Source: Vicia villosa (lineage: Eukaryota > Streptophyta > Magnoliopsida > Fabales > Fabaceae). Taken from it: a stretch of 64,000 nt of DNA. Of the stretch, positions 1-11,667 are shown piece by piece. The stretch covers positions 106,822,455-106,886,454 of the forward strand of contig NC_081186.1 in NCBI RefSeq assembly GCF_029867415.1, in the 5' to 3' direction. The first letter of the stretch is position 1. Each line of letters opens with the position of its first letter. The position numbers and the translations under genes are program-made. The notes below the pieces were generated by a model that worked only from the letters and a program-made list of their open reading frames with translations, made no database searches and was not told the DNA's origin.

Positions 1-2
1 GT

Positions 3-233
3 TAAATATACGGGTATCTTTCATCCGTTTGTGACAGACGTGTTCGTGTTCCTATCATTGGCTCCCAATGGTCCACCAAGTGGAGTGACAAACATTCACA
101 TCCAGAAGGTTTCCAGAAGTATAGGTGGAAGATCGATGTATTAACTATAAACGATGTCATATGGACACCCTACGTAGAGCATAGAATGCATCTAGACTTT
201 GATGACACTGTCCTATTTTGGGGTTATTTGTGA
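3..233 (+). pseudogene. Plant mobile domain (MAIN-like) fragment
   Basis: A reading frame open from base 6 to a TGA at 231-233 contains a tryptophan-rich segment (WSTKWSDKH) followed by YRWKIDVL and DVIWTPYVEHR. This spacing is the hallmark of the plant mobile domain found in MAIN/MAIN-like proteins and in the second gene of many MULEs. The frame begins with TAA at base 3, and after the TGA the similarity resumes in another frame (RYLLERYLCQ), so only a broken internal piece is present. The window edge cuts any upstream part. Identification is from motif memory; the function of an intact homologue would be in silencing or transposon biology. Confidence 0.6.
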
Positions 234-413
234 TGGGAAAATTTAGTGGCTAGATATTTACTCGAGAGGTATTTGTGCCAGGTTATGTATGTTTAAGGAT
301 CCCTCAATCAATCCCTACTGTGCCATATGAGGGCATTGATAGATGGTTTATGGTCCCATATCTACTGCATTAGTGGCCTTTCTCTAATTAATGTCTTTTA
401 CTACATTAATGGT

Positions 414-735
414 CATTCCCTCATTGAAGTCTTCATCCAACTCGTCTTTTTTAACATTTTCCTCATCTAGTGCATTAATCCATTCACCCAAGTTGTCTTT
501 TTCATTTCCCTCATCCAATGCAGTTAACCCTTCCTCCTACTTATCTTTTTTAAACATTTTCTTCATCCAATGCAATGGTCCCTTCCTTTAACTTGTTTAT
601 TTCAACTATTTTTCATCCAATGCAATGGTCCTTCCCTCTAACTTGTCTTTTCAATATTTTCTTCTTCCAATGCAATGTTCCCTCCCTCAAAGTTACCCTT
701 TTCCATATTATTCCCTCCATTAAAGTTGCCATTTT
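414..735. repeat. Degenerate ~50-bp minisatellite, CT-rich
   Basis: The phrase CATCCAATGCAATGGTCC and variants recur at about 464, 512, 564, 614 and 664, a period of 48-52 bases, with CTTGTCTTTT spacers. Reading frames across it are products of the repeat and do not look like a gene. Confidence 0.75.
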
Positions 736-739
736 CCAT

Positions 740-1012
740 ATTATTCCCTCTCTCATAGTTGCGGGGTTGACCAAATACCCCGCGAAAACGTTAGTTGCAA
801 CTTATTGCAAGGGGAAAATCACTTTTAAAATTAGCCAGATGACTATCACTTTGCAACTTTGCTAGGTGAATTTCACCTCGCAACACTTGTCCCATAGTTC
901 AGCAAAACAGAGCACGCGTGTTAGAGCAGAGCAGAATAGACAGAAGCTTGTGAGGTGAATTTCACCTTAAAATTTTTGAAAAGACAGAAAGTTGTTGAGT
1001 GAGTTTCACCTG
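740..1012. repeat. Palindromic subterminal-type repeats (TTGCGAGGTGA family)
   Basis: Several imperfect palindromes of the form TTGCNAGGTGAA-TTTCACCTNGCAA occur, for example near 867-890 and 949-968. The same unit recurs at 5840-6290. This resembles the hairpin-like iterations seen at MULE and CACTA ends, so it is probably the edge of a DNA transposon, perhaps the one that carried the mobile-domain fragment at the window start. No terminal repeat or target duplication could be fixed. Confidence 0.45.
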
Positions 1013-1017
1013 GCAAA

Positions 1018-1125
<108 letters not shown>

Positions 1126-1128
1126 ATT

Positions 1129-1292
1129 TAATTTGACACCAAATCTCAACTGTTAATAATACTCGATCAAACTGTTATATAAATAGCCTATTTTTAGAAG
1201 AAAAAAGACTATATTTATTTTTTATTATTTTATCTTATTTAGTATCACCGTTTGATTAATTTTTTTAACGGTTGAGATTTGATGTCAAATTA
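1129..1292. mobile_element. Hairpin MITE embedded in AT microsatellite
   Basis: The left end TAATTTGACACCAAATCTCA and the right end TGAGATTTGATGTCAAATTA are inverted repeats with one mismatch and continue through AACTGTTAA/TTAACGGTT. The middle is AT-rich and non-coding. It is bounded on both sides by dinucleotide arrays (1021-1120 and 1313-1423), so a target duplication is not distinguishable. A non-autonomous foldback element is the likely identity. Confidence 0.6.
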
Positions 1293-1310
1293 GACTTTGA
1301 CGATCATATC

Positions 1311-1453
<143 letters not shown>

Positions 1454-2149
1454 TAAAATTGGTTAATTAAAATAATTATTTTAATTTAAAAATTATTTCT
1501 ATTACTTAAATATTTATATAATTTTTTTAATAAAAGATTTAATATATGTAACTATAAAACAATCTTTAATTTGTAAATTATAATATTAATTTAAAAGAAT
1601 TAGAATTTGTAAAAATTTCTATAAGTTATTTAAAAATATTATCAAGAATGTTGCACTGATTAGCAAGACCCTAATAACAAAGATGATGAAGTCGATGATA
1701 GATATAATCAACTCTTTTTACCAGATATCCTACTTTTTTCCCCTGCAATTGTGCTGGTAATACACTTGTTCATGCAATTCTATATAATCAGGCCGACCCA
1801 ACAAATTTAGAGGTCTGAGGCAAAATCTAAAATAAAAATTTTTAGATTAAAAATATATATTAATAAAATTTGTATTAATTTTTTATTTAAAATTAAAAAA
1901 ACATCAACAAAATTCGTAAATTATTATTTTCTTCAATTAAGTTTCTAAATAACATGAAATTAATTAATAATCTTTTAAAAATTATCATATTATTTTTTTA
2001 TCATCTTAATGGTGCGAATTTATTGTAATAATTTAATGAATTCTTGAAGTACATAATAAAATATTTATTTATTATATTTATATAATTTGAAAACTATACT
2101 AAAAAGAGAGTATTATTTAAGAGAATATTATTTTAAAAATATTCATCTT

Positions 2150-2246
2150 TATTTATAGAGTATATTTAAGAGCTTGATCTTTATTTATAGAGTATATTTA
2201 AGAGCTTGATCTTTATTTATAGAGTATATTTAAGAGCTTGATCTTG
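2150..2246. repeat. 32-bp tandem repeat, three copies
   Basis: GAGCTTGATCTTTATTTATA recurs with starts at 2170, 2202 and 2234, an exact 32-base period with nearly identical units. Confidence 0.9.
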
Positions 2247-2964
2247 CAGATTTTGATACAATTTTTAATCTACTGCAGCAGCCAACAGATGATCCTGATA
2301 CGTGATTTTGATATTAAAAATCTATATAGATGTTATATTTTAGAAAATACAAATATAAAAAAATAAAATTTTATTAAAAATAACGATTAATCTAGTTATT
2401 ATAATTAAATCTTCATTATGGAAACACAAATCAATGACAAACACAAATCAATGACATTGAAAAAAAAACCTAGGGTTGAATAGTCACAATTTTACTAATT
2501 TTTTGAAAGTGATACTTGATTTAAAAATAAAAATTAAGAAAATAAATTATTATTTTTAGCCCTAAACTTCTCATTTTTATATGTTAAAAATATATATTGA
2601 TATCAATTTACTATAAATGAAACTTTGTAATACAATCGAAACTATTTAAATCTCATTATTTAACTTTAATTATACATTTAATTTGATTTACCAATCAAGA
2701 ATCTGAAACAAAAAATATTATATACATGTGTTTAATTTCTCCTTCAAGTGGTAGTTGTCCATACCAAATTAAAACAATAATGTAATGGAAAAAATATCAT
2801 TTTTAAATTGCAAATCATCAAATAACAAAATTAAAATATTTAGCTAATAAAAAGAAATCTATAATTTTAATATTTTGAAACACTTTGTGAAAATAGAAGG
2901 AAAAAATGTATAATTTTATATTATTAATTAGAGCATATAATATTTATTAGCAGCATAAAGAAAT

Positions 2965-3205
2965 ATTACACACCATCCAAACAAACTATTTTATGGTGTG
3001 TAATAGTTAATAATATGTTGTTTTTAGCAGCTAATACGTTGATATTGCCTAAATATTATGTTGATTTATACACCATCCAATAATTTGTTGATATTGCCTA
3101 AATAATTAATAATATATGGTGTGTACATTAATAATATATGGTTGCCTAAATATTATGTTGTTTTTTAGCAGCTAATAGGACACACCATACACCATGAAAT
3201 ATCTG
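2965..3205. repeat. Cluster of ACACACCAT / ATGGTGTGT inverted motifs
   Basis: Short inverted motifs (ACACCATCCAA, ATGGTGTGTA) and a repeated phrase TTGATATTGCCTAAATA produce several small potential hairpins. Probably a decayed foldback element. Confidence 0.4.
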
Positions 3206-3876
3206 AAACAAAACACCACACCATGTAATGAGAACATCATTTAGAAAAACAAAAAACATAAAATTATCACCAAACACAAAACATAAGTCAATTAATTCTA
3301 ACGACGAAGACGCATCGGTTTCTCAGTAGTTCTGTGTACAATTTAGAAGGAATCTATAACCTGTCAACAAACATTTGAGCATCAAAGTTCAAAACGGTTA
3401 ATCCAACCATCAATACAAAACAATGTTTATCATTACAATCACCAAAGATGGCCTTGTTATAGCAATATGAGAGAAATTCTGAAAGTTCCAATAGGGAGTT
3501 TAGCAACTAAGAATTATATTCTCAGACAAAGTGATTTGAATTTCCCAGTCCCAATGGTAGTAACATCAAAACCCTTATCCCAAACTAAGATACACTTTTG
3601 ATCTAACTCTAGAATACTTTCATAACAGCCAAACCCAACTCTACTAACACTTCACATTTTCATAAAAATGTTGGCTTACAGGAAGAACTTTCTTATGCAG
3701 GGATTTAGACAGATTACTTATGCATCCAGTTAACAAACTAAAAAAAGAAAACTATAAGGGCGTAAAAATTTGGACACTCATAATCCAAATATTACATGAA
3801 AAATACATTTGATGAATATACTCACATAGTTAGGAAATATGACCATATCAACATTTCACTAAACAAAAGGAGAAAG

Positions 3877-4390
3877 TTATCTGAGTTTAGATGTCGACTT
3901 CGCAATTGTTCTAACAATCATCATTGCACCACTCGGAACCACTTTGTCACAATTAATTATTCTCTGCAATAAAAGATGATAATCAGTGTTGATACGTGCA
4001 TATAAAGTGGCTTGAATCAAGATTGCCGTAACTATGTCATTTGGTTTACCGACAATCCGAACAACTTGAGTGCCTTGAACTTGAACCTCAGTCGTTTCTG
4101 TCATAAAATCAACATCAATCAACATAAATTAAAATAAATTATCTGCAAAATTGAAGAATTGATGATGAGATCAAAGGCCCTACACAATTTCAATTCAACC
4201 AAAATCAAAATCACAATCAATTCACTGTAGGAATCAAAGGGAAAAAAGAAAATCAAACATACTCGTTGGTGATGAAGCTGATTCAATGAGCATTTCATCC
4301 GTTCCAACTTTCTCTCAGCATCTAAAACGAAAAACAAAATTGAGGGTCTCTTTTCCCTCATTTAAGTCATCGAGCCAACAAAACCAAACC
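3877..4390 (-). pseudogene. Exon-like fragment, gene not recognised
   Basis: On the minus strand two open segments sit next to splice-like signals. The first encodes DAERKLERMKCSLNQLHHQR and stops at a GTATGT donor near 4262. The second follows a TTTTATGACAG acceptor near 4105 and encodes a polypeptide containing VQGTQVVRIVGKPND and ending KSTSKLR before a TAA near 3880. Codon use looks more gene-like than the surroundings, but I cannot name the family. It may be a captured or decayed host gene fragment. Confidence 0.3.
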
Positions 4391-4517
4391 CATATCTCGA
4401 ATCCTTCATATTCTCTCTTCAATTTTTTCTTCATAGATGTGATTTCCACTGTGTCTTGTGACTCTCTCAAAATCAGCGTGGTAAAGAGAAGAGTGACCGG
4501 ACTGCTTGCTTCGACGG

Positions 4518-4790
4518 GAGGAAGGTGGATTTCAGAGGCGGATAAAGAGGTGGACAGTTCGTTAGATGGAGGCGGATAAGGACGTCATCGCAAGTGTCGT
4601 GCGACAGAGAGGAAGGTGGATTTCAGAGGCGGATAAAGAGGTGGACAATTCGTCAGATGGAGGCAGATAAGGACGTCATCGCAAGTGTCGTGCGACAGAG
4701 AGGAAGGTGGTACGAAATCGTCGAGATTGACGGAGTGACAACATCAGTTGATTTGCAAACCAATATACCAACCTGTTGTAAATCAGAAGT
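4518..4790. repeat. 91-bp tandem repeat
   Basis: The unit beginning GAGGAAGGTGGATTTCAGAG starts at 4518 and 4609 and again, partially, at 4700. The period is exactly 91 bases and the copies differ at only a few positions, which suggests recent duplication. It is GC-richer than its surroundings. Confidence 0.9.
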
Positions 4791-5213
4791 TTGAAACCGT
4801 GGTATATATAAGCAGAGGGAAATCATTGAAGGCTATTGAAAAAATAACGAATTGATGCCATTACAGCATTAGGCGGCGGATTCCATCAATTTCTTGATTG
4901 GAAATTGCAAAAATTTAATAAACGTGGGGAAGGAGTGGATGAGAAACAATTGATTTTGCCTTGGAAGTTGAAGAGGAAATCCGAAGGGTTTTTGGGCGTG
5001 AAAACTGGTTTTGGAAATGGGAAAAGGCGACATCTATTTAATTGGCTTTAAAAATCAAATAATAATCATATAAAAAATAATATAATTAATAATTTAATAA
5101 TAAAGAATAATATTTTATTACTATTAATAGAAACCCACTAAAATATAAGAATGCATAAGAATGAGACATGTGGCAAACTTGCCAAAGTTCTCATTTTGCT
5201 TTATTATTATGTA

Positions 5214-5215
<2 letters not shown>

Positions 5216-5297
<82 letters not shown>
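5216..5297. repeat. (AT)n microsatellite
   Basis: About 80 bases of uninterrupted AT dinucleotide. The YIYIY reading frame across it is an artefact. Confidence 0.95.
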
Positions 5298-5300
<3 letters not shown>

Positions 5301-5839
5301 ACAAAAGTAATATACTAAAATCTATTATATTATTTATTTATGAAAAAGGGTAAAAAATTGTGTACCTAATTCTAAAAATTTCACATTAAGGTTTCTAAAA
5401 ATTTTACCTATTCTGCATATATTCTAACATACATATATTTTATAACATTTTAATATATTTATATACAGAATCATACAAATTTCATGAAAAAATTTCTAAA
5501 ATATTATACACAAATCTAACCATCACTACTTACATGATACAAACTTCAATAAAAAATGCATAATTTAAACCAGTTCATACAACCCAATATAAAATAACAA
5601 ATAATTTAATTCACATGTGTACCTTAAATAATGGATTTGATGAAAAAACTAAAAATAACTTTGAAACCAACACGTAATTTGAGTCTTGAAAGTGTTGATT
5701 TGTGTTAAAAATGATAGCTTTGAAAGATTTCGAGGGTTTTGAAATGTGGAAGCGTGGCTGGGAGAAAGAGAGAATTAAAGAGTGAAATTTGTTTAATCTA
5801 TAATGTGAGAAAGGAAACTGAAGTGGTGGTATTTAAAGC
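5298..5839. other. AT-rich stretch with no recognised feature
   Basis: I see no coding pattern, terminal repeat or structured repeat here. Confidence 0.5.
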
Positions 5840-6290
5840 AAACTTGCAAGGTGAAAAATACCCTGTAACTTTTAGAGTTGTTGAGACTTGCTAGGTAATT
5901 TTCACCTTGCAATGTCCATGTCAGTCAAACATCCACCTGCCACATTGTGCCATGAGTAAATGACGGACATAATTTTTTCTCAATTTTTTTAAAACATAGT
6001 TACATGGTGTTTTTTATCTAGCAACTTTTGCGGGGTGTTTTTCACCTAGCAATCTTTTTCCCTTAAATTTCAAACTGTGTCATCAATAAATGCTAGACAC
6101 AATTTCCCCCCAATTTTTTTAAAACATAGTTGCGGGGTGTTTTTCAACTAGCAACTTTCTTTTAAAAAATTTCAAACTTTCCACCGTCTTTTGCGAGATG
6201 AAAAAACATTTATTTATTTGCAAGGTGAAGTACACCCTGCAAGTGTATTAATTTGCGAGGTTACCGACACCAAGCAAACTCACCCCACTA
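5840..6290. repeat. Palindromic repeats, same family as 740-1012
   Basis: Units such as TTGCGGGGTGTTTTTCACCT-AGCAA recur about six times, with a repeated linker containing AATTTTTTTAAAACATAGTT at about 5979 and 6112. After the array comes CTATAAGTAGGG at about 6308, which could be a TATA-type promoter of the element. Confidence 0.5.
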
Positions 6291-6393
6291 TTATGTTGTA
6301 GAGTACTATAAGTAGGGATGCAATCCCACACTTTTGCATCAAACAAAATATAAAGTTTTATCTTTCATAAAAAATTCTCCTACCTATCAAAGT

Positions 6394-6485
6394 TCTATTC
6401 AACCCTCTAATATTCATGAACACTTTCCCTAAACACATTTCTATTCAACCCTCTAATATTCATGAACACTTTCCCTAAATACAAA
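6394..6485. repeat. 46-bp tandem duplication
   Basis: TCTATTCAACCCTCTAATAT starts at 6394 and again at 6440; the two copies are nearly identical through CACTTTCCCTAAA. Confidence 0.9.
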
Positions 6486-6649
6486 AGGACGAATAGAATC
6501 GGTGACAATCGAATAGAATCAGTGATAGATGGTGGTGGTGTGGTGCTGTTCGCGATGTAGGGTTCTGACTGTGAGAGGAAAAGAACGTTAACACTGTTCG
6601 CGAAGTGGTGCTGTTCGTGTGTTTGTTAGTTTTGTTTAAAAAAATTAAT

Positions 6650-6959
6650 TTTAAATGGGCTACGCCAGCGCTTTCATACCCCCTATAGCAGCGCTTTTAG
6701 TAAAGCGCTTTCATACCCCCTCCCCTTTACCAGCGCTTTTACTAAAGCGCTTTCATACCCCCCTTTACCAGCGCTTTTATTAAAGCGCTTACATAAATCA
6801 CCCCTATCGCAGCGCTTTCAAAAAGCACTTTCATAACCCTCCCTTTACCAGCGCTTTTTTTTCTTGTTTTTTAGTTTTGTTTTTAGCGAGCCCTATAGCA
6901 GCGCTTTTCCTAAAAGCGCTTTCGTAGATGCGCTGCTAAAAGAAAAATTTGGCGTAGTG
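6650..6959 (-). mobile_element. CACTA element end (AGCGCTT subterminal family)
   Basis: Repeated AGCGCTTT/AAAGCGCT units with CATACCCCCT spacers lead to a terminus that on the minus strand reads CACTACGCCAAAT. The same array and terminus occur at 34235-34565, where they belong to CACTA-3. No matching opposite end or transposase was found nearby, so this is a truncated or deleted copy. It abuts LINE sequence at 6960. Confidence 0.75.
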
Positions 6960-8630
6960 TCTTTTGAGAGTCTTGTTTTTGTCTGAGGTGCTACAACAAT
7001 AAACAAAACTCTTCCAAACAGAATCACCATGCCACAGGCTCAATCCTAACCGAATTTCCACTTCTATCCCCACCTTCTTAGAGAAATTCCTATTAATCAT
7101 AAGGTGATATTAGTCATTCTCCACATTAGAGCAGAAAACACAATAAAGAAAATTAAAATCAGAAAGAATTCCTCTTCTAAATAAATGGTCCTTCGACAAA
7201 AGTATATTAAGAAAAGATCTCCAACCACAAGATTTGATCTAAAAAGGGATTTTTAGGTTCCAAAGAATGTTAAAACCTCGAAGTTTATTGTCGACAGGTA
7301 TTGGATCCTTACAAAAATCATCAAAGCTAAACTTGAAATAAAAATTATTTCCTAGAACTGGCCACTTCCAAAGCAACAGTTTAATCGACGAAACTAAATC
7401 AGAGACATTATCTTTCAAGTTCTTGAACACTATGACATTCCTATGAATCAAAAATCTCCATAAGACAGCCATCTAAACGCCACTAACCTTACCTTTGAGG
7501 GTCTTGTTTTTGTCTGAGGTGCTACAACAATAAACAAAACTCTTCCAAACATAATCACCATGCCACAGACTCAATCCTAACCAAATTTCCACTTCTATCC
7601 TCACCTTCTTAGAGAAATTCCTATTAATCATAAGGTGATATTAGTCATCCTCCACATCAGAGCAGAAAACACAATAAAGAAAATTAAAATTAGAAAGAAT
7701 CCATCTTCTAAATAAATGGTCCTTCGACGAAAGTATATTAAGAAAAGATCTCCAACCACAAAATTTGATCTAAAAAGGGATTTTTAGGTTCCAAAGAATG
7801 TTAAAAGCTGGAAGTTTATTGTCGATAGGTTCATCCTACATATAACCATCAACAATAACATTATAACTAGAATTAGAGGAATATCCTATAGTGGGCTCCG
7901 GAAACCAAACCAAAACGTCATCACTACCTCTCGTAAAAAAATGCCCTCCAGCAGCCCCAACATTTTTTTGTTTTCTGGATAATACAACATCCTTCAGCAC
8001 GCAACCAACACCATAATTACCTCATCCCCGACCATCAATCCGCCACTTCTCCATCCCTTCCACCACCACATCCTTCTTTAAACTAACCCGATAAAGTTCA
8101 AGAAATAAAGAACTCAAAACTGCTCCACCTCTCCACACCGCATGCCAAAAAGGAATCGTCCTCCCGCTACCTGGAGTGAACTTCACCTTATTTGCAAAAT
8201 TGAACACATCTAAAATAGGCCTTTTCACTTTAACCAAAAGATCCTTCACCAATTATATTCCACTCTATTTCTATCACGAATATCATGAGCCAAAAAAAGT
8301 GCTTGATATTAATGTTCGTTGCCTCCAGCACACTCCTCTTAAATGACTGTTTCTGCTCTAAAATCCTCCAACACCATTTATATAATAAAGTTAAGTTGAA
8401 ATCTCCAATGTGTTTCACCTCTAACCCACACCTAACACGAAACGGCTTACAAGTTCCTTCCCACCCAGTGAATCGACCTTTTATCATCCCTTGCTTCCCG
8501 CAGAAAGCTCTGTTGAATCGACCATTCCATGTTGATGTGGATTTGATATTTAAGTAACGGAAAATACTTACATAAACACAACCATAACACCTGTACTTAC
8601 ACACAACCAATGACATTTTTGTATTAATTA
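6960..8630 (-). pseudogene. LINE reverse transcriptase 3' region, decayed
   Basis: Minus-strand pieces in order (from 8616 down) are GLEVKHIGDFNLTLLYKWCWRILE, broken here as GLEVKHIGDFN and LLYKWCWRILE, then GSGRTIPFWHAVWRGG, then a zinc-binding-like stretch and a WRFLIHRNVIVF tail. These match the region after the catalytic domain of plant L1-type LINEs, including zf-RVT. Several frame changes and an internal duplication make it non-functional. It lies between a CACTA end and the left border of CACTA-1. Confidence 0.7.
6963..7831. repeat. Direct duplication inside LINE remnant
   Basis: About 337 bases starting TTTGAGAGTCTTG at 6963 recur at 7494 (offset 531) with a few percent divergence. 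They are separated by about 194 bases that are present once. The duplicated part is the LINE zinc-binding region. Confidence 0.85.
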
Positions 8631-8638
8631 AAAGTTAA

Positions 8639-9012
8639 CACTACAAAAAATCACGTCTGTAGCGACGTGGAATTCATGACACAACATGGAAAATCACGTC
8701 AGAACGTAAAAATAGCGACATGAACATATACGTCGCCTGGGAGTGCGTGGGAACTTTATTGTGTTGTGGATATCACGTCACAACTTTGTGACATAGAATC
8801 CACGTCGCAAATATTGCACAATTACCAACCCCCATCTGCAACTGGGACAGACAAGGTCTGCAAAAAGCAGAATGACACAGTACACGAAGAAAAGTTGTGG
8901 CGTGTTTTCCATGTCACTGATTTGTGACATGTAAGACACGTCGCTAATTTTAAAATTAATTTTGAAAGTTGCGACGTGTTTTACATGTCACAAATCAGTG
9001 ACATGGAAAACA
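8639..9012. repeat. CACTA-1 subterminal palindromic array (3' side)
   Basis: Units of the type GTTGCGACGTG and ACACGTCGCAA, often paired head to head around AAAT or TTTTAC, are the presumed TNPA binding sites. Confidence 0.85.
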
Positions 9013-9277
9013 CGCCACAAATATTAAAATGTTTTTAAAAAAAATCTGATTTTTATTATTATAAAAAAAGTTTTATTATTAATATTATTTGTTGGAAATT
9101 AATAAATATTAACAAAAATATTTATTTAGTTAAATTAATAATAATAATAAACTAAATACTAAAATATATTAAACTACTAAAATATATTAAAGTTATAATA
9201 TAATATCCAAAATACTAACATATAATAAGTAAAATTTTGTTATCTCATACAATTTTAAATAAAAATAAAAATAAAAT

Positions 9278-11526
9278 TCATCCTAAAAAATCATCATCTG
9301 GATCGGGATAATTATCAAGGTTGAAATCATCATCATTCTCTTGCTCAGTGTCAGCCGCTCTCACGTTTCCTCTAGACGGTTGACCACCACTTTGTTGAGA
9401 CTGCATAAATAACTGCATTTGTTGTTGCATCTTTGCTTGCATCTTCGCCATTGCCTCCATTTGCTGTTGTTGCATCTCTGCTTGCATCTTCGCCATTGCC
9501 TCTATTTGCCGTTGTTGCCCCTCCACTTGTGCTTTTAGCGTCGCCTCACGTTGATCCATTTGGGCCTTTAGCTCCGCCTCACGTTGCGCTAACTCGCGTC
9601 TCGCCTCAGTTAGAGCCAACTGTCTTATTGTTTCCATTACTTGTGGTGTCAATTGTGTTGGACGTGATGATCCTTCCCCATCTCTAACTCTTTGAAATAA
9701 ATTTCGATCTCCACTTCTCAAGCTTCCCGCCAAATTTCCCGCACCAAAAAAACATCCATTAGGCCCTTTTTCGTTAACGACTTCATTCCAAATATAAAAA
9801 TCAACATCTGGATGAAGCGGCTCTCCTTCTCTAGGAGTATATTTGGGATTAGTGACCAAAAAATCCACAAGCTTTGTTTGATAATCCTCCTACACATAAA
9901 ATAGAATAAAAATTATGTATATATAACTTAAATTAAATTATATTAAATAATAAATTGAAAATTAGTTGCCACATGATTTACATGCCACAACATCAGAGTT
10001 GCCACATGAAAATCACGCCGGAACTTTTTAGTTGCCACGTGAAAATAACATCACAAAATTGCCATTAAATATAAAAAAAATAATAAAAATTGAATAACTT
10101 ACCAAAGCTTTTCGAGTACGCTCGTCAACTAAATCACCCGATTTTTTTGTCCTAGTTTCTTTAACCAACTCGATCATGAGTGGTTGTCTCCCCAACCTTT
10201 TAGCCTAAAAAATAAAATTAACTTTAATTAGAAAACAAATAATTAATCAAAACATAACTTTAAAAAGTGACAATAATTACCATGCGTCGAGAATGTTCGT
10301 AAGTGCTTATACTTCCAACTGCATTAAGGTGACCTCCTTTTTCAGATGCCCTCATTTTTTTAGCATTTTCAGACTTAGCTTTAAATTCCTTTGAATTCCA
10401 ATATGCAATAAGTTTTTCAAGAACTTCTTGGCCCAACCACCCAGGACGACTACCATCACGTTCCCAACGCTTTCTAACATTTCGCAACGTGTCAGAAAGT
10501 CTTTTTGATGTTCTGCTGAAATAATTTTTTTTAACAAGTTTCTCGCTCATTGGATCCCACGTACACTTTTCCTGAATACATTAAAATAAATTGTTAGAAA
10601 ACTATAGTAAAAAAATTTAAAAAAACAATGACTCGGAAAAATATATTAATTATACCTTAAAGCAATTAAACCAAGCATTTTTATTTGAAACATCTCCAAA
10701 AGTCGTCCAAGCTTCTTTATACATTTGCTGAGTCACATAGTACACACACCTGGCAGCAGTCCGACTCGGCCCAAACCTAAACAACAATTATGTTAATTAG
10801 CATGCATTAAATATAAATTTATATTAAAGAAAATTAAGAAATGTAAACTTAATAAAAATTTAATATATAAGATACTTACGAATTTCCAGCGGGCCAAATA
10901 TAATATCTACCGTCAATGATATGAATCTCACTCGGATCATCCTCCCCCTGAACATCTTCATCATCAGACTGAGCATCATCTGCATCCTGCACAGTATCAT
11001 CCCCACCCGGCTCCACATGATCATCCTCACGTGCAGGTATATGAGTGGGATGCGGGGTGTGGGATCCCCCAGTCTGCTGGAAGTCTGGGGGCACCTGTGT
11101 CTGCTGGAAGGATAAGGGCACCTGTGTGGGATATGGAGTGTGGGATCCTCCAGTCTGCTGGAATCCTGGGGGCACCTGTGTGGGATATGGAGTGTGGGAT
11201 CCTCCAGTCTGCTGGAATCTTGGGGGCACCTGTGTGTTAGGTGGAAAACTATATCCTCCAGTCTGTTGGTATGATGAAAAACTAGGTCCTGCAGTCTGCT
11301 GAAACGGATAACTAAAGTCCACAGGTGGGCGAATAAAAGATGGTGACCCAGACGTAGGCCTCCCCTGAGAGGAGAGTAATGACGTAAGAGGTTGGGTACT
11401 GGCGATGGACATGTAATCTACCTGACTCTGTGGAGGGGGGCACACTGCTGTCTGAGGAGACTGGCATACTACTGCCCTTGGGCGTCGGGTCTTCTGACCC
11501 TTACCCTTCTCAGATCGGGATGACAT
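9278..11526 (-). CDS. TNPA-like CACTA protein (Transposase_24 type), five exons
   Basis: Exons read on the minus strand: 11526-10880, 10776-10656, 10571-10281, 10204-10103, 9889-9278. All four introns have GT-AG ends and the joined frame (591 codons with stop) is uninterrupted. The N-terminal part is proline and glutamine rich with a repeated QQTGGSHTPYPTQVPP unit. Exons 2-4 carry the conserved core (TAARCVYYVTQQMYKEAW, then RPGWLGQEVLEKLIAYWNS, then LVDERTRKAL). The last exon has GPNGCFFGAGNLA and a long Met/Gln coiled coil with an acidic tail. In En/Spm the TNPA protein binds the subterminal repeats and assists TNPD/TNP2. Exon structure is my inference from splice signals and from alignment with CACTA-2. 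Confidence 0.85.
9890..10102 (-). repeat. Intron carrying subterminal-like repeats
   Basis: The last intron of the TNPA-like gene contains several TTGCCACATG/CACGTGGCAA-type units like those at the element ends. The equivalent intron of CACTA-2 (48592-48830) has them too. Confidence 0.7.
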
Positions 11527-11667
11527 TTTACCTATTTATTGAGAATACACAATTAATAAAATACATACATTCACACAAATATATTCAAACATGTTTTCAT
11601 TAACACATTCAATAGATGGTTCATTAAGTAGAATTACAAAAAACACATTCTCTTATAAATACATTTG

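Larger units (their letters stand above)
1454..3876. other. AT-rich non-coding stretch
   Basis: No credible reading frame. It includes a 32-bp tandem triplication at about 2150-2246 and a cluster of ACACACCAT/ATGGTGTGT inverted motifs between about 2965 and 3200. The left part is probably body of the Helitron that ends at 1424. Confidence 0.6.

Noticed and set aside
391..865. Plus-strand Phe/Ser-rich small proteins
   Set aside because: Track the 50-bp CT-rich minisatellite; no domain or conserved composition.
6660..6950. Regularly spaced AGCGCTTT units as a CRISPR-like array
   Set aside because: Spacers are repetitive, the genome is eukaryotic, and the array ends in a CACTA terminus.
10921..11302. 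Plus-strand Cys/Gly-rich frames
   Set aside because: Antisense shadows of the repeated proline-rich first exon of the TNPA-like gene.
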